Shown here: positions 6,966 through 13,878 of the stretch, in pieces
Layout of the letters: each line of letters begins with the position of its first letter
Numbering within the stretch: the first letter of the stretch is position 1
From: a bacterium
Lineage (GTDB): Bacteria; JAMCPX01
Assembly (NCBI GenBank): GCA_021789095.1
Contig: JAJYJX010000050.1
Span: forward strand, 1-13,878
Direction of reading: 5' to 3'
Length of the DNA: 13,878 bases
Notes under the pieces: model-generated
What the model was told of the DNA's origin: nothing
Databases searched by the model: none
The model's input: the letters and a program-made list of their open reading frames with translations, nothing else
Program-made: the position numbers and the translations under genes

Positions 6966-9665
6966 TTATATGTTCGGCGCCTTCAGCAGATCCATGAGTT
7001 CTTCTCTTGAAAGTCTTTTGATCAGTGCGTCATCGCTCTCGATTATACCGTCCATGAGCGATGCTTTATGCTTTATAAGATCGTCTATTTTTTCTTCAAG
7101 TGTGCCCCTTGTTATAAGCTTGAAAACCTGGACGCCCTTTTTCTGCCCTATCCTGTGGACCCTGTCGGTCGCCTGCTCCTCCCTTGCTGCATTCCACCAT
7201 CTGTCATAGTGTATGACCACCGAAGCCGAGGTCAGATCTATGCCAAGGCCCCCTGCGAGAAGGCTGCTTACAAATACCCTGTTTCTTGGGTTATGCTGAA
7301 ACTTTTTTATCACATCTGAACGATTTCGGGTTGAACCCCGCAATGATGAAAAGGCTATACGTTTTGTTTTCAGCCACTGCTCTATGAGATCGAGCATTTC
7401 GAGATACTGACTGAAAACCACCACCTTTTCCCCCGAATCCATAGCTTCCTCGACAAGCTCTTTGAACAGCTCGAATTTACCGGAATTATAACTCCTCTCA
7501 TGGCTGCCCATTGCCAGCGCAGGATGATCGCACAGCCTTTTTAACTTTGTTATAAGTGCAAATACATGCAGATATTCGATGGGCATCGTTTCATCGCCAA
7601 GTTTCCTTATCAGTTCACTGCCGCGTGTATGAACAAGATTCTTATAAATGGATACCTGGCGGGACGTCAATGAACAATACCTTACGTCCTCCAGCTTCTG
7701 AGGCAGCTCTTTCAGCACACCGCTCTTGAGCCTCCTGAGTGTAAAGGGACTGACAATCTTTTTCAGCAGTTCTTTTTTACGATCGTCATTATACTTTGTT
7801 ATCGGGGTTTCGTATTCTTTTACAAACCTGTCAAGGGAGCCCAGATAGCCGGGCAAAAGAAAATCAAATATGGACCACATCTCTGTAAGCTTGTTCTCTA
7901 CCGGCGTACCGGTTAAAGCAAGCCTGTGTTTTGCGATAAGCGACTTTGCGGCCCTGTATGCTTTTGTCATGTAGTTCTTTATTTTCTGTGCCTCGTCCAG
8001 AATGACATATTCCCATTCCTGGCCGGATAACGCATCAATATCAAGCGACAGTACGGCATACGTGGTGAGCAGGACATGGTATGGCTTATTTTTCTGCAGC
8101 GAGCGGTCTTTATCGTGGTATTTGTTTATCACCAGCCATGGAAGATATTCATGCAGTTTGTACTCCCAGTGATCGAGTACCGATGTCGGAGCAACGATAA
8201 TGGACGGGGACGGCGTAACGGGGTAAACGGCACATAATAATGCCATTGCCTGATGCGTCTTGCCAAGTCCCATCTCATCCGCAAGAACGCCGTTAAGATT
8301 GTTCATATGAAGGAACCACAACCATTCATAACCTGCTTTTTGATAATCCCTTAGTGTCCCGTTCATGTTGTCTGTAGGCGGAGCACTGCCAGGCTTGATA
8401 ATATGATTCAGCCTCATATAAAAATTATGCAGGGGTTCAGGTTCCTCTACCATGACAGTATCGTCCATTTCCGACCTGAGCCTGGTATAGGCAAGTCTTG
8501 AGATCCTGATCCTGTTGTCATCCGTTACATCCCCCATGCCTTTCCATCTTTTTACGGTATCATCGGGTATATAAAACCAGTTATTCTCATGCTTGATAAA
8601 ACCATTGCCGTCCCTTTGCCTTATGATGTCATCAAGACTCATGTCTTCACCCATGGCTTCATAGTACGGTGCAAGGTACAGCCAGTCACCTTCCCCTTCG
8701 ACTTTTATCTGTTTGAGTCGGGGTGCGGGAAGTATACGGGTATTTTTTACCGTTTCCGACGGCTTAAACATCTTCTCGTTCTCAAGAGCAGGCATGCTGT
8801 ACCTGAAGAAATCAACAATATCGATGCCCGTATACAGAAGCGGCTTGCTCCCATCGAAGTACGGAACCAGCGCGTCCGGCAGTTCTTCTATCAATGTATA
8901 CGTGTTATTATCCCAGAACCATCTCTTGTCTATGATGTGCAGCTTTGCCTCTTCAGCTCTTATAAAGCCGGCCCCGTTACCTGCACTTTTTATACTGTAT
9001 CCGGGTACCAGCATGAGTCTTCCCTGTTCGTCATAATCCGCCATGAGCTCATGCACCAGCGGGGATTTGTTTACTTTAACCATGGATGCCCTGTCAGACC
9101 ACTCTACATCAGGTAATGACCTGATCTTTTTAAACAGTTCGGGACTTTCCCCTGCAGGCACTGTAAGCTTCGCCTGCCGGTCATTTGAGGCTGAATAAAA
9201 AGTTATTTCCAGCTGTGGTCCGTTACCCACAAGATCAACATGCATCTTTATGCGATCGAATGATGAAAACCATGAAGTGAAAATACTGTAAAACGGATTG
9301 GTTGAATTGATAATCGTATCCTGATACTCCGCTATTGATCTGGCATGATGCCTGTCATAAGACCTGTCCCTCTGCTGGATCCATACGAGCAACACTGCGA
9401 CAATATGTTTGCATACCCATCCCCACCTGCTTGAATAAGGACATGTGCAAGCCATCTGGGATATGGTGCTGCTTTTCCCTATGATATGAACTTCGTATGG
9501 ATACCTGCCGTTTCCCTGAACCGATGCGGATAAAGTATTGCCCTTGCGATTGATTGCCAGGACTGCGTCATGCTTGAAATAATGAATACCGCTCTGCCAT
9601 ATTTCACGCGTTACCACCTCTCTTACATGCTCCTGTTTTATGGTTTCAAGTGTAGCAGTAATCAT
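6966..9665 (-). CDS. SWIM zinc-finger SNF2-family DEAD/DEAH helicase
   Basis: An 899-residue ATP-dependent DNA translocase of the bacterial SNF2 (RapA/HepA-like) group. The N-terminal SWIM zinc finger is C73, C75, C85, H87 (CxCx9CxH). A long middle region of the type found in bacterial SNF2 proteins follows. The ATPase core has Walker A ADEMGLGKT with K469, the DEAQ box at 557-560 (VILDEAQKIKN), LTGTPVENKL, VVFSQYLEMLD and the arginine-finger motif ATDRVHRIGQ ending near 841. The protein is full length and intact. The family remodels protein-DNA or RNA polymerase-DNA complexes; the target here is unknown. No Shine-Dalgarno precedes ATG 9665, and the predicted promoter lies immediately upstream, so the mRNA may be nearly leaderless. 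The gene is monocistronic and converges on the phosphoesterase gene. Confidence 0.93.
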   Translation of the reverse strand: MITATLETIKQEHVREVVTREIWQSGIHYFKHDAVLAINRKGNTLSASVQGNGRYPYEVHIIGKSSTISQMACTCPYSSRWGWVCKHIVAVLLVWIQQRDRSYDRHHARSIAEYQDTIINSTNPFYSIFTSWFSSFDRIKMHVDLVGNGPQLEITFYSASNDRQAKLTVPAGESPELFKKIRSLPDVEWSDRASMVKVNKSPLVHELMADYDEQGRLMLVPGYSIKSAGNGAGFIRAEEAKLHIIDKRWFWDNNTYTLIEELPDALVPYFDGSKPLLYTGIDIVDFFRYSMPALENEKMFKPSETVKNTRILPAPRLKQIKVEGEGDWLYLAPYYEAMGEDMSLDDIIRQRDGNGFIKHENNWFYIPDDTVKRWKGMGDVTDDNRIRISRLAYTRLRSEMDDTVMVEEPEPLHNFYMRLNHIIKPGSAPPTDNMNGTLRDYQKAGYEWLWFLHMNNLNGVLADEMGLGKTHQAMALLCAVYPVTPSPSIIVAPTSVLDHWEYKLHEYLPWLVINKYHDKDRSLQKNKPYHVLLTTYAVLSLDIDALSGQEWEYVILDEAQKIKNYMTKAYRAAKSLIAKHRLALTGTPVENKLTEMWSIFDFLLPGYLGSLDRFVKEYETPITKYNDDRKKELLKKIVSPFTLRRLKSGVLKELPQKLEDVRYCSLTSRQVSIYKNLVHTRGSELIRKLGDETMPIEYLHVFALITKLKRLCDHPALAMGSHERSYNSGKFELFKELVEEAMDSGEKVVVFSQYLEMLDLIEQWLKTKRIAFSSLRGSTRNRSDVIKKFQHNPRNRVFVSSLLAGGLGIDLTSASVVIHYDRWWNAAREEQATDRVHRIGQKKGVQVFKLITRGTLEEKIDDLIKHKASLMDGIIESDDALIKRLSREELMDLLKAPNI

Positions 9666-9677
9666 ATCAAATTATAC

Positions 9678-9705
9678 ATTTTAGCAGCAAAAATACAGAA
9701 GTCAA
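9678..9705 (-). promoter_or_regulatory. Sigma-70-type promoter of the SNF2 gene
   Basis: On the minus strand, TTGACT (9705-9700), a 16-base spacer and TAAAAT (9683-9678) resemble -35/-10 boxes. An overlapping TATAAT (9676-9671) is a second -10 candidate. Predicted start points fall between about 9671 and 9664, essentially at ATG 9665. Confidence 0.45.
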
Positions 9706-9721
9706 ATGAAGGAAGGAGCCG

Positions 9722-9784
9722 GTAGCGGGCAGACAGTAGTGAGTGAAGGGGTGCCCCGAACGAACAAGCAACCCTCGCTACTGT
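9722..9784 (+). repeat. Dispersed 60-bp repeat, copy 2, with terminal inverted repeats
   Basis: The first 60 bases align to the reverse complement of 5099-5158. Inverted pairs are GTAGCG (9722-9727) with CGCTAC (9776-9781), and ACAGTAGTGAG (9733-9743) with CTCGCTACTGT (9774-9784), the latter with one mismatch. GGGGTGCCCC sits in the middle. The copy begins just past the stop of the tandem HAD gene, so it may also fold at that transcript's 3' end, but no T-run follows. Confidence 0.6.
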
Positions 9785-9785
9785 T

Positions 9786-11060
9786 TTATTCTATCGGTCT
9801 TATATACATTGGCAGTTTTGAAATGGTATCAAGGACAACCACCGCCCCTGATCCCGCAAGCTCATAAAACGGGGAAGGACCTGTTGCAATGGCGATAAAA
9901 TCCACACCTGCATTCCTTGCAGTCTCTGCATCAATGCCGGAATCACCCACATAAACCATTTCATCTTTTTTTAACTCAAGCTCTTTTGCTATCCGATCGA
10001 TGGTATCGGCATGTGGTTTTGCCTTAAGCCCGTCTCCTACTCCTACAACACTCTTGAAATACCCCCCTATGCCCAGGTTATCCAGCAGTATGCGGGAGTA
10101 TTTGCCGAGCTTGTTCGTTGAAACCGCCATTACATAACCGTCATTGTAAAGCTCTTCAATCACCTGCTGTACGCCCGGCATAAGCATGGTCTTCCCGAGA
10201 TAGACCGTTTCATAATGTGAACGGAACATCCGCACAGCCTGTTCCGCATCATGGATCCCGTTGATCCTCGACATTACGTACTCAAGCGGCATGCCGATTG
10301 TTTTTAAAACATCTTCGTATGAATATTCCGGCAGGCCAAGCTGTCTCATCGTATTATTGAAGCTTTCATGTATGGCTGAAAAAGAATTTATGAGTGTACC
10401 GTCAAGATCGAATATTATACCTTTGATGGACCTGCTCAGAAGGTTTATTATATCCCCGTAATTGCCGTACACCACGGATGGTATCCTGTTTTCATCACAG
10501 TATTTCTTCAGTACCGATCGCGCGAACACAATGTCGGCGTCCGGGGCCGCATCAATATCGGAGTAGCCGTTGCCGACGTATATAATCCTGTCAAAATACG
10601 GCCTGAATGCATTGACGATGCTTTTCTTGCATACACCGAATACCGAGGAATCATCGGTCATAAACGGGAAATCGACTGTAATACCCTCACCATTGTCCCT
10701 GATACTGTTGGCAAAGACACATATGTGATCTTCTATACCGTCTTTCTCAAGAGCGGCCTGTATAAGCAGGTCAAAACCATCGCTGACTATTATATGGACA
10801 ATGTCGTGCTTCTCGATAAACTGAAGGAACGGGATGAAATGTTCATCAATAACTGATTGCCCTACATAAAAATCCCTGACCGTGTTTAACGTCATGCCCT
10901 CACGGCTCAGCATCCTTCTGTAAATATCGGGCATGCTGATCTTGCTTCCTATAAGTTGTTCCCTGAGTTCAGAATTATTATCTATTATCCTGGCAAACTC
11001 TTCCCCTATATCTTTTTTGTTTATTGTTCCGTCAAAATCACTGACTATAAGTATTTTCAT
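9786..11060 (-). CDS. Tandem HAD-superfamily phosphatase (two HAD domains)
   Basis: A 424-residue protein made of two complete HAD domains. Domain 1 (1 to about 210) resembles MtnX/phosphoserine phosphatase-like HAD-IB enzymes: motif I DFDGT with D8 and D10, motif II IIVSDGFD, a lysine in VCKKS, and motif IV GNGYSDIDAA. Domain 2 (about 213-424) resembles phosphoglycolate phosphatase/PpaX: FDLDGTLINS with D218 and D220, AVSTNK, LKAKPHAD and YVGDSGIDAETA. Both active sites look intact. Predicted cytosolic, acting on small phosphorylated metabolites; the substrates are not deducible. It starts two bases after the ccsA stop with only a poor Shine-Dalgarno, so it is probably translationally coupled as the third gene of the resB-ccsA operon. 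Why a phosphatase sits there is unclear. Confidence 0.87.
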   Translation of the reverse strand: MKILIVSDFDGTINKKDIGEEFARIIDNNSELREQLIGSKISMPDIYRRMLSREGMTLNTVRDFYVGQSVIDEHFIPFLQFIEKHDIVHIIVSDGFDLLIQAALEKDGIEDHICVFANSIRDNGEGITVDFPFMTDDSSVFGVCKKSIVNAFRPYFDRIIYVGNGYSDIDAAPDADIVFARSVLKKYCDENRIPSVVYGNYGDIINLLSRSIKGIIFDLDGTLINSFSAIHESFNNTMRQLGLPEYSYEDVLKTIGMPLEYVMSRINGIHDAEQAVRMFRSHYETVYLGKTMLMPGVQQVIEELYNDGYVMAVSTNKLGKYSRILLDNLGIGGYFKSVVGVGDGLKAKPHADTIDRIAKELELKKDEMVYVGDSGIDAETARNAGVDFIAIATGPSPFYELAGSGAVVVLDTISKLPMYIRPIE

Positions 11061-11062
11061 AC

Positions 11063-11926
11063 CTATGTACTGCCGTAGCTGTGGAGCCCTGACAAAACAA
11101 GATTAACACCAAGATAGGTGAACAGGACAAACATAAACCCTATTATCGAGAAGATTGCGGCAGACTTTCCATGCCATCCCCATGAGTATCTCAGGTGTAT
11201 GTAGACAATATATATCAGGAACGTAATCAGGGACCATGTTTCCTTCGGATCCCAGCTCCAGTATCTGCCCCATGCATAGTCTGCCCATGCCGCACCTGTG
11301 ATAATACCGATCGCAAGAAGAACTTCCCCCACTATAATCAGCTTATAGCTGAGATCGTCGAGAACCTTTGTGGAGGGCAGATAGGAAAGGACTTTGCCGT
11401 TTGTATGCGTTGTATACCAGTCACTTATCAGATAAAAAACCGATGCGCCGAATGCCAGGGCAAAAGCGGAATAACCAAAAAAACTGGTTACAACATGAAA
11501 AGTCAGCCAGTTGCTTTTCAGCGCCGGTACCAGCGGTTCTATCCTGCTACTAACGTTCGGTGAAAACGAGGCGTAAGCCATGAACATGAACGCAAGAAGC
11601 GATACGGGGAACCCCAGCTTCCTCGCCTTATACTTGAGATCAACGATGATATACATAATAGCCACGGTCCAGGAAAGGAATATAAGGGACTCGTAAAGAT
11701 TGGTTATCGGTATGTGCCCATAATTCAGATGGTACGATTCTATCCATCGTGCAATAAGACCTGCTGTCTCGATAAGGAAGGCAAGTATGAATATTGCGAA
11801 ACCGCCCGCGTCGAGAAATTTCTTTTTAAACACAAGGCCGAACAGATACAAAAACATGGCACCTACATACACAAATGTCGCTATACTTAACAACAGGGTA
11901 TTTGTCTGATGAGCCATCATATCCAT
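11063..11926 (-). CDS. ccsA: Cytochrome c biogenesis protein CcsA (ResC; NCBI CcsB type)
   Basis: A 287-residue polytopic membrane protein, the haem-handling half of the System II cytochrome c synthase. It carries the tryptophan-rich WWD motif at 219-231 (WGRYWSWDPKETW), the conserved NLYES at 76-80, and histidines H144 and H244 that fit the conserved haem-ligand positions. About eight hydrophobic segments are visible. With ResB it exports haem and ligates it to CxxCH cysteines on the periplasmic side. It lies two bases after the resB stop. The start has ATG at codons 1, 3 and 4, with GGGG inside the resB end as a likely ribosome site; the first ATG is used here. Naming differs between databases (CcsA, CcsB, ResC). 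Confidence 0.93.
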   Translation of the reverse strand: MDMMAHQTNTLLLSIATFVYVGAMFLYLFGLVFKKKFLDAGGFAIFILAFLIETAGLIARWIESYHLNYGHIPITNLYESLIFLSWTVAIMYIIVDLKYKARKLGFPVSLLAFMFMAYASFSPNVSSRIEPLVPALKSNWLTFHVVTSFFGYSAFALAFGASVFYLISDWYTTHTNGKVLSYLPSTKVLDDLSYKLIIVGEVLLAIGIITGAAWADYAWGRYWSWDPKETWSLITFLIYIVYIHLRYSWGWHGKSAAIFSIIGFMFVLFTYLGVNLVLSGLHSYGST

Positions 11927-11928
11927 AA

Positions 11929-13269
11929 TTATTTTTCCCCTTTCTTTATCTCATGTATTATCTTTTCAAATTCCATTTCAAAGGAATATTTGTTCCTGTC
12001 AGCCACACCTGCAATGGTAAACGTACCGTTGAACTTATCCGGTATAAGAACCCATAACCTGCGTCTGTAGCTGAAGAATGACATGATCAATCCTATTATA
12101 AGGATAATCGCTCCGGTTGCAACATAGGGCGCCCCGGGGTCCTTTGCAACCTGCAATCCCGTATAAAAACTTTCATTTGCCTTAACAAACCTTAATTTAT
12201 ACCCGCCGATTGCTTCAGCGCCGTGAAAATCGGGATACTTCTGCAGGTATATTGAAGTTCTCTGAAGCTTATTGTCTTTGTAAATACCGACAAGTATGGT
12301 GGGGCCGAATCCCTGATAGTTGGCTGAATAATCAAGTACAGCTATAGAGGTATTATCTTTTACCCTGAACTGTTGATTAAGGTTTAATGATACATCGTCT
12401 TTGTTTTTGTTGTCGCTTCTTGACAACATGATATCAAAGCTGCTTGCACCTGCCTGACCGTAAGATGCCTGATAAATCGTAATGCCCTTGTACGTCAACG
12501 GCTGATTAACATCTATTATCTTATGCGCTACGGCATCGCCGCCGTTCAATAAGGTAAGGTCGCTCTTATAAGCCTTTGGCACGCCGGAGTCGTAAAATTC
12601 AATCTTGAAATTGTTGCATCTTATGGTAAACGGCAGGGTTAAATCCTTGCTGCCTCTTATCGTTTTGACAATATTCGTAGCATCGCCCTGATCGAGGTTT
12701 ACATAAGCGTCAAACCCAAAAAATGAGCCAATCAGAACACCTATAAATATTATTACAAGGCTCAAATGTGTTATGTACGGACCGAACCTTGCAATACGGC
12801 CTTTCTCGAGATACAGAAAATCCCCGTCCTCCGATTTAGCATGGATCGGCTCCTTGTATATTTCCCTGAACTTGCTGCTGAGCATGGTCATAAGGGCTTC
12901 TTTTGTGCCCTTGTATGATATGGTCTCTTTTTCCTTGAATGCATTGAGCTTTTCCACCGGGATCTGGAGTTTTGGTTTTGAAAGCATCTTGAAGATGGCA
13001 GGCAGCCTCTCCCACGTGCATACAATGACATTCATGATGAAGAGTATAAGGAGCAACTCAAACCACCATGAATGGTACATATCAAACAGATCGAAGAAAT
13101 TGAGCAGCCTGAAGGTTGACGCGCCATAGTGCTGCAGGTACATCTCGTCCGGCAGGTTCTGCTGTATTACCGTACCGATAATGGCAGTTGCAATAATAAC
13201 CAGAATGAGCACTACTGCAAGTTTAACCGAACTGAAAAATCTCCATATTTTATCCAATATCTTATCCAC
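11929..13269 (-). CDS. resB: Cytochrome c biogenesis protein ResB (Ccs1)
   Basis: A 446-residue ResB-family membrane protein, the apocytochrome-binding partner of CcsA in System II. Transmembrane segments lie near residues 14-38, 66-88 and 165-186, followed by a large periplasmic domain (about 190-380). The family signature SFYTGLQVAKDPG then precedes the last membrane segment (about 383-405) and a cytosolic tail. The predicted start is GTG 13269 with a weak AAGAG upstream; SSVKLAVVLILVIIATAIIGT near the N-terminus matches the family's first helix. It is the first gene of the operon resB-ccsA-HAD and has a near-consensus promoter 70-95 bases upstream. The protein is intact and of usual length. 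Confidence 0.92.
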   Translation of the reverse strand: MDKILDKIWRFFSSVKLAVVLILVIIATAIIGTVIQQNLPDEMYLQHYGASTFRLLNFFDLFDMYHSWWFELLLILFIMNVIVCTWERLPAIFKMLSKPKLQIPVEKLNAFKEKETISYKGTKEALMTMLSSKFREIYKEPIHAKSEDGDFLYLEKGRIARFGPYITHLSLVIIFIGVLIGSFFGFDAYVNLDQGDATNIVKTIRGSKDLTLPFTIRCNNFKIEFYDSGVPKAYKSDLTLLNGGDAVAHKIIDVNQPLTYKGITIYQASYGQAGASSFDIMLSRSDNKNKDDVSLNLNQQFRVKDNTSIAVLDYSANYQGFGPTILVGIYKDNKLQRTSIYLQKYPDFHGAEAIGGYKLRFVKANESFYTGLQVAKDPGAPYVATGAIILIIGLIMSFFSYRRRLWVLIPDKFNGTFTIAGVADRNKYSFEMEFEKIIHEIKKGEK

Positions 13270-13336
13270 TGTAATTTTCTCTTTTCTATTTTTTTTACCC
13301 CGTTAGAATGTGTGGGTTTTAACAATATAAAGACAA

Positions 13337-13365
13337 ATTTTACAAAGTCGAGTAACTATTGTCAA
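13337..13365 (-). promoter_or_regulatory. Near-consensus sigma-70 promoter of the resB-ccsA operon
   Basis: On the minus strand, TTGACA (13365-13360) is followed by a 17-base spacer and TAAAAT (13342-13337). The -35 is perfect, the spacing optimal and the -10 five of six. Predicted start is about 13330, giving a 5' leader of about 60 bases before GTG 13269. Confidence 0.65.
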
Positions 13366-13397
13366 TTAAAACTATTACAAAATATAAAAAGAGGGGT

Positions 13398-13432
13398 GGT
13401 GCAGACCTCCGGAGGGGACCGAGATCTGCACC
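13398..13432 (-). terminator. Hairpin terminator after the FadN-like gene
   Basis: The arms GGTGCAGA (13398-13405) and TCTGCACC (13425-13432) form an eight-base stem. The loop contains the small palindrome CCTCCGGAGG (13406-13415). On the minus strand it starts four bases after the stop codon and is followed by ACCCCTC then TTTTTATATTTT. On the plus strand it is followed directly by GTTTTTA, so it could stop transcription in both directions and insulate the resB promoter. Confidence 0.65.
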
Positions 13433-13436
13433 GTTT

Positions 13437-13878
13437 TTAGTTGCGGAGGGGTTTATTATTCATTAACATGTATTGCAATCTGTCCTGCGTTTTCTGCTGA
13501 CCGCACAGAATCAAAAATGCTTCTTTTTCAAGATCGAGAAGTTTTTGTTCGTCAACAGTCGTACCCGGTGGTACATCACCGCCTGCTATAACATTGATCA
13601 GCCGGTTAGCAATAAACTCATCATACTCACTAATATAACCACCAAGTCTAAGATTTCGAGCCCCCAGCTTTAAAGTTGCCAGTGCTTCTCTTCCTGCTAC
13701 CTGTATATCTGTTCTTGGCCTCTGGGGCTTGAATCCTTCTTTTACCATTGCGAGGACTGTCTGTTTCGCATCATAGATCAGGTTCTCCTTGTTCAGCGTA
13801 ATCTGATCCGCAGGACTCAGGAACCCGTAAAGCTCAATTGCTTCTTTTGCACTCATGGATACCTTTGCCATCCCTATC
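13437..13878 (-). CDS. FadN-type 3-hydroxyacyl-CoA dehydrogenase/enoyl-CoA hydratase, C-terminal part (partial)
   Basis: The visible 146 or so residues match the C-terminus of the bifunctional FadN (YusL)-like beta-oxidation enzyme: AKVSMSAKEAIELYGFLSPAD, ITLNKENLIYDAKQTVLAM, and the terminal CGQQKTQDRLQYMLMNNKPLRN signature (shown here in pieces). The frame continues past the window edge as Ile-Gly before Met 13871, and that Met aligns inside the family rather than at its start. The gene is therefore cut by the window, not a small separate gene. The catalytic NAD-binding and hydratase domains are not visible. The role would be fatty-acid or aromatic-acid beta-oxidation in the cytosol. A hairpin terminator follows its TAA stop. 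Confidence 0.82.
   Translation of the reverse strand, partial: IGMAKVSMSAKEAIELYGFLSPADQITLNKENLIYDAKQTVLAMVKEGFKPQRPRTDIQVAGREALATLKLGARNLRLGGYISEYDEFIANRLINVIAGGDVPPGTTVDEQKLLDLEKEAFLILCGQQKTQDRLQYMLMNNKPLRN

Noticed and set aside
8589-9116. 175-codon open frame on the plus strand
   Set aside because: It is antisense to the middle of the SNF2 gene, shows no recognisable domain and has no ribosome site. The minus-strand frame is clearly the coding one.
11195-11563. 122-codon plus-strand frame rich in cysteine
   Set aside because: It is a shadow of ccsA; the cysteines come from the complement of membrane-segment codons and do not form a spaced motif family.
13437-13871. A complete 144-residue small protein starting at Met 13871
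   Set aside because: The sequence is the known C-terminal end of FadN-like enzymes and the frame continues beyond the window edge, so Met 13871 is internal.
1-13878. CRISPR array, tRNA, rRNA, insertion sequence or phage attachment site
   Set aside because: No regularly spaced direct repeats, cloverleaf, rRNA-like conserved blocks or transposase/integrase motifs were seen by eye on either strand.

Overview
The window is a gene-dense stretch of about 44% GC (estimated by eye) from an unnamed bacterium. An octaheme-or-larger c-type cytochrome lipoprotein, System II cytochrome c maturation genes, a probable sigma-54 promoter and a B12-type radical SAM protein point to an anaerobic or respiratory Gram-negative of the Desulfobacterota/Nitrospirota kind. 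That placement is inference from gene content only. Nearly everything lies on the minus strand; only the phosphoesterase gene at 5199-6854 is on the plus strand. No gene-free stretch exceeds 300 bases, and I see no rRNA, tRNA, CRISPR or transposase gene.

Layout from left to right. 1-2066 (minus) is the N-terminal 688 residues of a multiheme cytochrome with a lipoprotein signal, a short collagen-like Gly-X-Y stretch and Ig/carboxypeptidase-regulatory-like domains. It runs off the left edge. In front of it are a strong Shine-Dalgarno, a -24/-12 promoter and, further upstream, a three-arm dyad repeat. 2238-5046 (minus) is a tightly overlapped three-gene operon: flavin reductase, class I SAM methyltransferase, B12-binding radical SAM enzyme. 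The methyltransferase appears to start at an AUA codon overlapping the flavin reductase stop. 5199-6854 (plus) encodes a calcineurin-like phosphoesterase fused to a nucleotidyltransferase domain. It converges on a SWIM-SNF2 helicase at 6966-9665 (minus), with an imperfect palindromic element between them. 9786-13269 (minus) is an operon of resB, ccsA and a tandem two-domain HAD phosphatase, driven by a near-consensus sigma-70 promoter. 13437-13878 (minus) is the C-terminal end of a FadN-type 3-hydroxyacyl-CoA dehydrogenase/enoyl-CoA hydratase, followed by a hairpin terminator.

How the parts work together. ResB and CcsA form the System II haem exporter/ligase that would mature cytochromes like the one at the left edge, so the two ends of the window are functionally linked though not co-transcribed. 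The flavin reductase/methyltransferase/radical SAM trio looks like a small modification or biosynthesis cassette of unknown product. Two related 60-bp repeats (5099-5158 and 9722-9781, inverted relative to each other, 46/60 identical by hand count) sit in intergenic gaps and suggest a dispersed repeat family in this genome.
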